A stretch of 31,308 nucleotides of DNA from CAZPHI01 sp964586425. Its GTDB lineage: Bacteria > Bacillota > Clostridia > Lachnospirales > Lachnospiraceae. The position numbers and the translations under genes were made by a program. A model generated the notes under the pieces. It did not search any database. It was not told the DNA's origin and worked only from the letters and a program-made list of their open reading frames with translations. Below are positions 25,648 through 31,308 of this stretch, in pieces (position 1 is the stretch's first letter; the number at the start of each line of letters is the position of its first letter). Location of the stretch: contig CAZPHI010000025.1 in assembly GCA_964586425.1 (NCBI GenBank), forward strand, positions 1 to 31,308, given 5' to 3'.

Positions 25648-25898
25648 AGCCCTCATTCCGTAATGGGATGAGGGCTGAATAAACTTTACCTATTACGACA
25701 TACTAGCATATGCGCCCTGGTTAACGGAAGGGTTGCCGTCAGAGTCTACTTACAGTTGTTACACTGTGTTCGGTCTGCTGTTTGGAAGTGATATTCAAAT
25801 GAATCTTATTCGTACCGGATTCCACCATCCCGGCTCTCTTTGACTTTTGGATGCATTCTACTGTCTTCGTCATAACATTTTACTATTAAATTACACGT
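25648..25898 (-). ncRNA. T-box leader of ileS (isoleucine), atypical antiterminator
   Basis: The stretch between ileS and the next gene (331 bp) is filled by a T-box riboswitch. In transcript order it contains: GACGAAGACAGTAG at the base of stem I, the AAGAGAG bulge and GATGGTGG distal loop, the specifier loop GAATATCAC with an AUC (Ile) codon at 25792-25790, the AGTAGACT block, stem III (ACGG...CCGT, 25739-25724), and a terminator hairpin AGCCCTCAT/ATGAGGGCT (25676-25648) followed by six T. The canonical UGGNACC acceptor-pairing box expected between stem III and the terminator is not there; no UGG triplet occurs in that interval. AGGGC at 25718-25714 can pair with GCCCT of the terminator as a possible alternative helix. 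Confidence 0.8.
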
Positions 25899-25903
25899 TT
25901 TAT

Positions 25904-25932
25904 ATTGTATATAATTAACTTTGATAAGTCAA
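25904..25932 (-). promoter_or_regulatory. Promoter of the ileS T-box transcript
   Basis: On the minus strand, TTGACT (25927-25932), a 17-base spacer, TACAAT (25904-25909): a strong sigma-A promoter just upstream of the T-box. Confidence 0.8.
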
Positions 25933-25940
25933 TAACTAAA

Positions 25941-26888
25941 TTAATTTTTCTTTATTATCTCCTCTAATATATCATCAATTACTCCCTCAACCCTAGGATT
26001 GCTTTTCTCTTTTTCAGTTAAGCTTAAAAATGCACTAATCGGATCTACCATATCAGCCATACTAATCTTATATCGCAGAACCTGAATCATACAACCAGGT
26101 ACTTCAGTTCTTGGTAATCTTTTGTAATCATCTATTCCCACATTTCTTGCTTCTTCTCTATCAATTCCAAATGTTTCATAAGAATTATCTCCAATCATAG
26201 AATATGCTGCTAATGCAGACATTCCACTTTTATCTGTCACTCCCTCTGGTATCTGTTCTAAACGATATGTCTTAGCTACAGGGTTAATCATAAATGGTCT
26301 GCACTTTTCATATATTTCTTTGGATGAATAATCACTTTTAAAGTACCTTGTTTTTCCCTGTATATTAGTAATCGGAAGTTCAAGTGCCTGAAGTTCCACA
26401 AGGGCGCGGTTTACCGTAACTCTTGCTACCTTCATCTCTTCACTAATCTCACGACACGTTTTTTCCTTCCAATTCTTATATATAGCCGTTAGAACAAGCT
26501 TCTGGGTAAAGGGGGAGAATGTTTCAATTTCAGGCAAAGCTATTGTTTTGTTTTTTCTCAAAACGACGCCTAACATAGGCATATATATATCCTGACCAAA
26601 TAAAAAGGGAATTCCAAGTTCAATCATTCGCTCTTTTCCATATCGAGAATAATTTTCATCATAGATGACACACTGCATACCAAGTATGCTCTGGAATTTC
26701 TTCCAGTTTTTCTTTAATACAGAAAAAGTGATTTGCTCCTTTGGTCTTACAAATAGAATATCTTCATCCGCTATATTATACAGTTTTAACTCATACATCC
26801 CTTGCAAATTCAATGGCAATTTTTTTTGTGCATCAAACAATTTTTCCGTAACTGGTACATGAAGCAAATTTTCTATAGTTTTTTGCAT
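25941..26888 (-). CDS. Winged-helix regulator, AbiEi/MarR-like architecture
   Basis: A 315-residue protein that I recognise only by layout. Residues 30-115 form an alpha/beta domain (YELKLYNIADEDILFV, then GIPFLFGQDIYMPMLG). A winged helix-turn-helix lies at about 125-185 (TCREISEEMKVARVTVNRAL). A C-terminal domain has GMSALAAYSMIGD and VDPISAFLSL.....NPRVEGVID. This combination occurs in a family of AbiEi-like or MarR-annotated wHTH proteins often linked to defence or toxin-antitoxin loci. No AbiEii-type nucleotidyltransferase partner is nearby. GGAGG lies seven bases before the ATG, and a good promoter at 26916-26944 contains a CATTT...AAATG inverted repeat that may allow autoregulation. 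It marks the start of the accessory region. Confidence 0.55.
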   Translation of the reverse strand: MQKTIENLLHVPVTEKLFDAQKKLPLNLQGMYELKLYNIADEDILFVRPKEQITFSVLKKNWKKFQSILGMQCVIYDENYSRYGKERMIELGIPFLFGQDIYMPMLGVVLRKNKTIALPEIETFSPFTQKLVLTAIYKNWKEKTCREISEEMKVARVTVNRALVELQALELPITNIQGKTRYFKSDYSSKEIYEKCRPFMINPVAKTYRLEQIPEGVTDKSGMSALAAYSMIGDNSYETFGIDREEARNVGIDDYKRLPRTEVPGCMIQVLRYKISMADMVDPISAFLSLTEKEKSNPRVEGVIDDILEEIIKKN

Positions 26889-26915
26889 TTCACTCCTCCC
26901 TCCTTTATTTTTTAC

Positions 26916-26944
26916 ACTTTATCACATTTCATGATTAAATGCAA
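26916..26944 (-). promoter_or_regulatory. Promoter of the winged-helix gene with internal inverted repeat
   Basis: On the minus strand TTGCAT (26939-26944), 17 bases, TAAAGT (26916-26921). CATTT and AAATG flank a 7-base centre within the spacer, a possible operator. Confidence 0.6.
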
Positions 26945-27037
26945 ATTATTGTGATTAGGTGATGGAATTTATAAGATATTTATTGTATTCACTTCGTGAT
27001 CCATTTCTAACTCATACATCCCTAGTGCTTATAATAA

Positions 27038-27139
27038 TTAATTTCCTAAAAATCGATATGGGTTTGAAATATCTTCTCCATTTTCATCTATGCATTCCTT
27101 TAGTCTAATAGAACATAATATTAATTTGCCTTTATAAAT
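27038..27139 (-). other. Possible C-terminal remnant of an unidentified gene
   Basis: In a frame different from the ADP-ribosylglycohydrolase end, 33 open codons overlap its stop and end in DENGEDISNPYRFLGN. The composition reads like real protein, and the frame begins right after a TGA. It could be the tail of a gene replaced by recombination, or chance. Confidence 0.25.
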
Positions 27140-27927
27140 TCATCAAGTAATTCTTTAATCTCATATTTTCTTGTTACATTTTGAATCCATCTATCAGGTA
27201 AATTTTTAATTCCATAATATATGCCACTTAATCCCCCTACAATTGCAGCAATGGTATCTGTATCGCCTCCCAAATTTACGGCTTTCAAAACAGACCTTTC
27301 ATACGAATCCGAATTAAAGAACAACCAAACTACTGCCTCAAGTGTATCAACCACATAACCTGTTGATTTAATCAAACTCTCATTGGATTCTATAATATTC
27401 TCTGATAAAACCTTATCAAAATATTTGAATTCATCTAAATATTTACCTTTACAATATGCATTAACAAACGCTATTGTATTATTATATGCAACTTTCTTTT
27501 CTTTTCCTTGAATAAGTTCTGACGCTAATACTGTATATATGATACAAGCTAATTTTGCTCTATTATGAGCATGTGTTAGTGCTGAAACATCTTCAATCAA
27601 CTTAATGAATTTATCGTTATCATTTTTTTGTCTTAAAAATGCTATTGGCAAAATTCTCATCAAAGAACCATTTCCATTATCTTCCTCTCTCATTCCGCCA
27701 CAATTAATTGGTTCAACTCCTGCAATCATTTTTTCAATTGCTTTCTGCGTTGAACCCCCTATATCAAACACTTCCCCATTTGGAGTAAACATTGCTTTCG
27801 TATAATATTTCACAAAATTTTCTCCTAATTTATCTAATGAAAATCCATTATTAATTGCATCAATTAAACATATTCTAAAATCTAAGCACAGATAATCTCC
27901 TGCAAACAACTCTGCTATTGGCAACAC
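27121..27927 (-). pseudogene. ADP-ribosylglycohydrolase, 5'-truncated
   Basis: A 268-residue reading frame with most of an ADP-ribosylglycohydrolase (DraG/ARH-like): YYTKAMFTPNGEVFDIGGST, NGNGSLMRILPIAF, LTHAHNRAKLACIIYTVL, GYVVDTLEAVVWLFF and the metal site GGDTDT at 220-225. Members begin with a GCLxGxAxGDALGxP-like segment and a (S/T)DDT metal motif about 50 residues further in; both are absent, and the first ~19 residues (LPIAELFAGDYLCLDFRI) do not match. Lacking half of its Mg2+ ligands it should be inactive. The truncation lies beside the repeat at 27921-27974. In polymorphic toxin systems such hydrolases serve as immunity proteins against ADP-ribosyltransferase toxins, so this may be the remnant of a third cassette. 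Confidence 0.75.
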
Positions 27928-27974
27928 TTGAGTTATGAGTTTTGAAGTACTAAAGTATAACCATAAATAAATTA
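27921..27974 (-). repeat. Cassette-junction repeat, copy A
   Basis: On the minus strand the repeat starts at the TAA of the CdiI-like immunity gene and runs on through TGGTTATACTTTAG and CTTCAAAA. Its first ~35 bases match copy B (29788-29840) except for one substitution, a GTATA duplication in B and one A; weaker similarity continues for about 20 more bases (TAACTCAA versus TAATTCAA). Confidence 0.85.
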
Positions 27975-28373
27975 AAATACCTGGACTTCTAAATTTCTTT
28001 TTAATGCATCCAATAGCTTGACAATCTGTTCTTTCTCCTCTTGGTGTACAATTACATAATTATCATAGTTTTCCTTTACTACTTGATAGAATTCTTTATT
28101 CGTTAATACAACCACTACATCTTCTGGAACTGCCGGATAATCTAGATAAAAAACAACTCCATCTTCCCCAAAATATTCTTCATCTCTTGGGTCTGAAAAC
28201 TCTTTTGCAAAATGACATGACATATAATCATCAATTGCGAATCCAATAAACTGATTAAATCCAGTTAATGCATCAATTATCTTTTTTTCCCTAAAGAAAA
28301 ATAATCCATGAAAAAATTCCTCAACAGCCTCTTCATTCCCTTTATATTTTAAATACTCTGTTTCTTGTAACAT
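27972..28373 (-). CDS. Putative immunity protein for the EndoU-type toxin (CdiI-like)
   Basis: A 133-residue acidic cytoplasmic protein. It starts 9 bp after the toxin stop codon; its AGGAG ribosome binding site overlaps that stop, the usual toxin-immunity arrangement. EFSDPRDEEYFGEDGVVFYL, then DYPAVPEDVVVVLTNKEFY and a C-terminal helix KEQIVKLLDALKRNLE resemble a family annotated as ribonuclease-toxin immunity protein CdiI. That name is from memory and should be searched. The many acidic residues suit binding to a basic nuclease active site. Its stop codon is the first base triplet of the junction repeat. Confidence 0.6.
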   Translation of the reverse strand: MLQETEYLKYKGNEEAVEEFFHGLFFFREKKIIDALTGFNQFIGFAIDDYMSCHFAKEFSDPRDEEYFGEDGVVFYLDYPAVPEDVVVVLTNKEFYQVVKENYDNYVIVHQEEKEQIVKLLDALKRNLEVQVF

Positions 28374-28382
28374 AAATTCTCC

Positions 28383-29369
28383 TTAATCTTCCAATACTGG
28401 ATAAAAATTTGTAATTTCTCCTGTTGATGTATCCACATACCCCTCAAATTTAAGGCCATTAGATGAATATCCCATTATTTTTCTTCCGTCTACAACCCCT
28501 GATTCCATAGCCTCTTTTCCCCATTGTATCATTTGTGTATCAGAAATAATTGATGGGTCATAAACCGTCTTAGGATACGTTATTGTTTTATATTGTCCTG
28601 GTATAACTACCAAATCTCCATTTGGTCCATACGTTCTTGCCGGAATACGATACTCAACCTCATAGATTCCATCAATTGTAGGATGATTATTAATCTTAAC
28701 AATACAATCATCTACATCATATCCAGCATCAGTTAATACTTTTTTAAATTCATCGAAGTTATGACCACCAACCACTCCTTTTTGTCCTTTTCCCATTGTT
28801 CCGCTTATTAAATGTTTGTCAAATCCTTCTTTATATGTTCTAGGGTTTATTCTTCCATCCCCAATCACCACTTTCGCAGTAGCTTCATCAATTATTCCTT
28901 TTTCCGCGTACTCTCCCGGCTTTATTCCCTGTCTTGCAAGCTTGTCTATCTGTTCTTTTGTTATACCCTTTTCTAATGCCTCTAACGCATCATCTCCATA
29001 CTGGGATAGGTATGGGATTACATCATCTCCATAGGTTTTAATTATGGCAAATGTGTCATCACCATACTCTGTTAACACCTTTACAGCATCATCCTTGTAT
29101 GCTTCCATTAGTTGTGTTGCCGTCTCACCGTGTTTATTAACTACTGTTACCATCTCGTCTGCCATCTTTGTATCTGACATTTCGAGTAACAGCTCATCAG
29201 GGTACTTTAAACCTTTTGCGTTATTTTCAGCGATTTCACAAAGCGTTGCATCACTGGTTCCATTATTCATCTGATTCACATAGAATGAGGTATTTTCCGG
29301 ATTCGCGCTTTTAGCCACTGCCGTCTGTGTTTTATGATTCTTCAGCTCATCCATTAATTCATAATACAT
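28383..29369 (-). CDS. Polymorphic toxin C-terminal part with EndoU-like nuclease domain
   Basis: A 328-residue protein. Residues 80-134 hold five 11-residue repeats (YGDDxxxxLxx type), a linker found in polymorphic toxins. The C-terminal 140 residues resemble bacterial EndoU: catalytic-type His186 in KHLISG and His203 in GGHN, Lys267 in TYPKTVY followed by IISDTQMIQWGKEAM, and the closing G(Y)VDTSTGEITNFYP. EndoU toxins cut RNA, often tRNA. There is no secretion or delivery domain, so it is an orphan toxin end. The preceding frame (29354-29698) overlaps it: its TAA forms TAATG with an internal ATG at 29354. Either the two are coupled genes or one toxin gene has suffered a frameshift. Immunity gene follows at once. 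Confidence 0.65.
   Translation of the reverse strand: MYYELMDELKNHKTQTAVAKSANPENTSFYVNQMNNGTSDATLCEIAENNAKGLKYPDELLLEMSDTKMADEMVTVVNKHGETATQLMEAYKDDAVKVLTEYGDDTFAIIKTYGDDVIPYLSQYGDDALEALEKGITKEQIDKLARQGIKPGEYAEKGIIDEATAKVVIGDGRINPRTYKEGFDKHLISGTMGKGQKGVVGGHNFDEFKKVLTDAGYDVDDCIVKINNHPTIDGIYEVEYRIPARTYGPNGDLVVIPGQYKTITYPKTVYDPSIISDTQMIQWGKEAMESGVVDGRKIMGYSSNGLKFEGYVDTSTGEITNFYPVLED
28968..29132 (-). repeat. Five 11-residue repeats in the toxin linker
   Basis: Consecutive protein units HGETATQLMEA, YKDDAVKVLTE, YGDDTFAIIKT, YGDDVIPYLSQ and YGDDALEALEK, a hendecad pattern suggesting a helical stalk. Confidence 0.85.
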
Positions 29370-29698
29370 CTTCTTGCAGGCTCTGAGATTATCTCATCTC
29401 CTGCACGCTCATCCCCACACGCATAATCAACTGCATTCATGAACAACTTGGATAACTGCTCAGCCGTGTTTATATAGGCTATCATGCTGAATGCAGCTAA
29501 TGCAAGACCTGCAAAGCCAACTAAATATGTAGTTGCTGTTACACACGCACTAAGTCCTATTAAGTATAAATGCATTGTAGCAATCAAATCTGCTATATCA
29601 ATTATACAGTTAAAAAGAGCTGCCAGCTGCCTACTACAGAGGTCTCGAATGTCATTATCATAGCATTCATCTATCATATAGATAGACAACAAAATCAA
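29354..29698 (-). pseudogene. Upstream fragment of the EndoU-type toxin (hydrophobic pre-toxin segment)
   Basis: A 114-residue frame beginning only with TTG and no ribosome binding site. It has two adjacent hydrophobic segments (about 28-52 and 55-75) and ends in DERAGDEIISEPARRCIMN. It overlaps the start of the toxin frame at 29369 in a different phase. The likely reading is that it is the middle part of a longer toxin, separated from the nuclease end by a frameshift and cut off upstream by recombination. A genuine small membrane gene coupled to the toxin through TAATG is the alternative. Confidence 0.5.
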
Positions 29699-29737
29699 TT
29701 TCTAAATCACTCTAAATATATGGCAAAATTCTTGATT

Positions 29738-29781
29738 ATTAATCTCTGTGTCATTCACTTCATGTACAGTCAGAGATTAAT
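29738..29781. repeat. 11-bp perfect inverted repeat between cassettes
   Basis: ATTAATCTCTG (29738-29748) and CAGAGATTAAT (29771-29781) flank a 22-base loop. There is no U-run on the minus strand, so it is a poor terminator. It sits between copy B of the junction repeat and the toxin fragment. Confidence 0.7.
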
Positions 29782-29787
29782 ATAGCT

Positions 29788-29840
29788 TTTTGAATTAAGG
29801 ATTTTGAAGTCCTAAAGTATAGTATAACCATAATAAATTA
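29788..29840 (-). repeat. Cassette-junction repeat, copy B
   Basis: On the minus strand this starts at the TAA of the Imm59-like gene and continues TTTATTATGGTTATAC, then a second TATAC, then TTTAGGACTTCAAAA. Compare copy A at 27921-27974. Confidence 0.85.
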
Positions 29841-30086
29841 TAATTCCCTCAATATTTTATCCGCTCTTAACCTATCAATAAAATCATCTAAAGCTTCATT
29901 CTCTGTTGTATATTCATAAACAGAATTTGTGATTTTACTAGCTCTTTCATCCGTCACATAAACTATCCACTTTCCAGACTGTTCAACTATGACAACTTCA
30001 TTTTCTTTATTATCTCTTTTTTCAAACATGTTAAAATTAATCAACTCTTCTTTCTGTATAATTTCTATCGCTCTTTCTATTTCCAT
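29838..30086 (-). CDS. Putative immunity protein, Imm59-like
   Basis: An 82-residue protein directly downstream of the TNT-type toxin fragment. NEVVIVEQSGKWIVYVTDER, the following ASKITNSVYEYTTENEALDD, and FIDRLRADK recall the Imm59 family of immunity proteins (recognised from memory, unverified). The toxin stop TAG overlaps a GGAG, but that is 15 bases from this ATG, longer than ideal. Its stop codon opens copy B of the junction repeat. Its role would be to neutralise the NAD-degrading toxin encoded before it. Intact immunity genes are expected to outlast their toxins in such arrays, because they protect against kin. Confidence 0.55.
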   Translation of the reverse strand: MEIERAIEIIQKEELINFNMFEKRDNKENEVVIVEQSGKWIVYVTDERASKITNSVYEYTTENEALDDFIDRLRADKILREL

Positions 30087-30104
30087 AGTTTATTTTTTCA
30101 TCTC

Positions 30105-30755
30105 CTACTTGATTTTTTTTAATAATCCGATGCCTTCCAACTGCTCCACACTTAATGAAAATTCATATTGTGTAGCACCACCTGTTCCCCAACCTTCAAC
30201 CAATGCAGCTTTTCCTTTATATGAAACTAATTGACTATAGTCTCCCTTATAATATTTTTTAACACTGGCCTCAATCTGAGTCTTTAATTTAACATCTGTA
30301 CAATTATTAACATATTCTTCAATTTTCGTAAAATCACCAACAACTTCATATTGATGATAACTTGCAGCATCCTCAACATATGGCAATGACCTTTCTGCAT
30401 ATGAATATGTCTTTCCATCTATAACTGGTGATGTATATCTACCATTTGCTGGACCATATCTATCAATTACCTCCCCAACTCGTGGTGTAAAACTTTCTTT
30501 TACTGCATTTCCACTTGCATCTAAAACATATCCGCCTTCTGGTGCTTTTGACCAATTAATACTTCCATCTATATTTAAAACAGAGTTATTTTTTGGAACT
30601 TGTAATCCTTCTGGCCATTTTCCAGTCTTTGAATACAAATCTGCCGCATCAGCACCAACATTTTTTGATATGTAATTACAAAGTTCATCATTACTGCATG
30701 TTGTCTTCTTGAGTATATTGGTAATAGATGAACTTCCACCCTTGACGAATACTCT
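30105..30755 (-). pseudogene. TNT-type NAD glycohydrolase toxin, 5'-truncated
   Basis: The open frame runs from just after a TAA at 30756-30758 to 30105 without any ATG or GTG; the first possible start is a TTG at 30638 with no ribosome binding site. The upstream codons read as real toxin linker (VKGGSSSITNILKKTTCSND). The C-terminal domain matches the tuberculosis-necrotizing-toxin fold: VIDRYGPANGRYTSP, the AERSLPY block, YHQYEVV and TGGATQYEF with the glutamine (Q157 from the TTG) that is catalytic in M. tuberculosis TNT. Such domains destroy NAD+ in competitor cells. The delivery part is missing, and the transposase lies about 110 bp upstream. It may be a silent cassette, or a casualty of the insertion. 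Confidence 0.7.
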
Positions 30756-30813
30756 TTACTCATATATTTATCTAAGCTGACCATCTACCCCTTGAAAAAG
30801 AACACACCTTCCC

Positions 30814-30833
30814 AAGCAGTTTCACATCTGCTT
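30814..30833. other. Hairpin in the non-coding end of the IS110-family element
   Basis: AAGCAG and CTGCTT pair across an 8-base loop, 34 bp downstream of the transposase stop codon. IS110-family ends lack terminal inverted repeats and carry structured non-coding RNA in one end; this may be part of that. The exact element end lies somewhere between about 30756 and 30866. Confidence 0.4.
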
Positions 30834-30866
30834 AAAATTTTATCACATAATTTACTTTTTCTCTAC

Positions 30867-31308
30867 TTACTTTTCACTTGAATCTGTATTGTTATCTTTA
30901 ATGCTTTCTTTGACCTCTGGCATTACATATTCAGTGCCATTCTTAAGCATTCCATAGATGATGTTAACCAATCTTCTAGAGATACAGATTAGTACCTGTT
31001 TTGCATTCTTTCCTTCCAGCAGTCTTCTTTCATAATACGCACGAAATGCTGGGTTTCTAGGTTTTCCCTTAGATGATACCTGTATCATCTGGACTGCAAG
31101 AAAATACAGGATTGCCTGCAATCTACGGTTGCCCTGTTTGGTCGCTTTGTCTACACCTTTATCTGCTGATGATAATCGCAGTGGTGCGATACCAGCAAAC
31201 TGTGCTAACTTAGACGCATTAGAAAATCTGTTGATATCACCAATCTCAGCTAACATCTTCACTGCTGTCGTGATATTTACCCCTGGGATTGTGGTCAATG
31301 TAAAACCT
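30867..31308 (-). mobile_element. IS110-family transposase, C-terminal part (continues beyond window)
   Basis: The frame is open to the window edge; a TTG at 31298 is not a real start. TIPGVN, GDINRFSNASKLAQFAGIAP, then LRLSSADKGVDKATKQGNRRLQ form the Transposase_20 domain of IS110/IS1111 recombinases, including the Ser-containing loop near SSADKG. The N-terminal DEDD RuvC-like domain should lie beyond 31308. These enzymes insert by RNA-guided recombination without terminal inverted repeats. Here the element sits directly upstream of the decapitated TNT toxin and could have caused or followed its truncation. Confidence 0.88.

Noticed and set aside
25648..25735. The AGGGCGC stretch after stem III as a canonical T-box sequence
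   Set aside because: It pairs with part of the terminator but lacks UGGNACC, so it cannot be called the standard acceptor-binding bulge.
30575..30784. A separate 69-residue gene upstream of the TNT toxin
   Set aside because: It overlaps the toxin in another frame, while the toxin's own frame stays open through the same stretch with protein-like sequence; the 69-residue reading is composition-driven.

Overview
The window looks like a low-GC Firmicutes chromosome, most likely a member of the Lachnospiraceae (Lachnospira/Roseburia-like). The reasons are AT-rich intergenic DNA, strong AGGAGG-type ribosome binding sites, a type III glutamine synthetase, a reverse rubrerythrin paired with a PerR-type Fur protein, a class B sortase, T-box control of ileS, and MATE/ECF proteins typical of that family. 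The genus is an inference. No rRNA or tRNA gene is visible.

Layout. 33-4853 (minus): a probable five-gene operon of two tandem paralogous zinc-ribbon membrane proteins of unknown function, a FliB-like cysteine-rich protein with an apparent internal deletion, a MATE exporter and a truncated LysR regulator. 5136-5660 (plus): an ECF transporter S component. 5756-9575 (minus): a diguanylate cyclase, a lone PAS domain protein and a membrane-anchored PIG-L/LmbE deacetylase. 9770-12261: a trigger-factor-like lipoprotein and a lipoprotein ApbE flavin transferase. 12363-13509: an oxidative-stress pair, perR and reverse rubrerythrin, each preceded by a near-identical 7-1-7 Per-box palindrome. 13759-14469: a HlyIII/PAQR protein. 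14606-16906: glnN behind a leader that looks like a transcription attenuator. 16957-18763: class II fructose-bisphosphate aldolase followed by sortase B. 18865-22256: glycogen phosphorylase, then a divergent SpoIID-like protein whose ribosome binding site lies in the 3' arm of the phosphorylase terminator. 22436-25932: a type 2 ileS behind a T-box leader with a recognisable isoleucine specifier but no UGGN acceptor-pairing motif.

25941-31308 is accessory DNA, all on the minus strand: a winged-helix regulator, then debris of displaced polymorphic-toxin cassettes. In transcription order these are: the C-terminal part of an IS110-family transposase (running off the window edge), a start-less TNT-type NAD glycohydrolase toxin fragment with an Imm59-like immunity gene, an EndoU-type nuclease toxin fragment with its immunity gene, and a 5'-truncated ADP-ribosylglycohydrolase, a known type of immunity enzyme. 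A repeat of about 35-55 bp begins exactly at the stop codon of both immunity genes. This suggests a shared recombination joint by which toxin-immunity cassettes are exchanged, and it is the most interesting feature of the window.

Terminators separate most of the transcription units, several of them bidirectional hairpins between converging genes. All functional calls rest on motif recognition by eye; no database search was possible.
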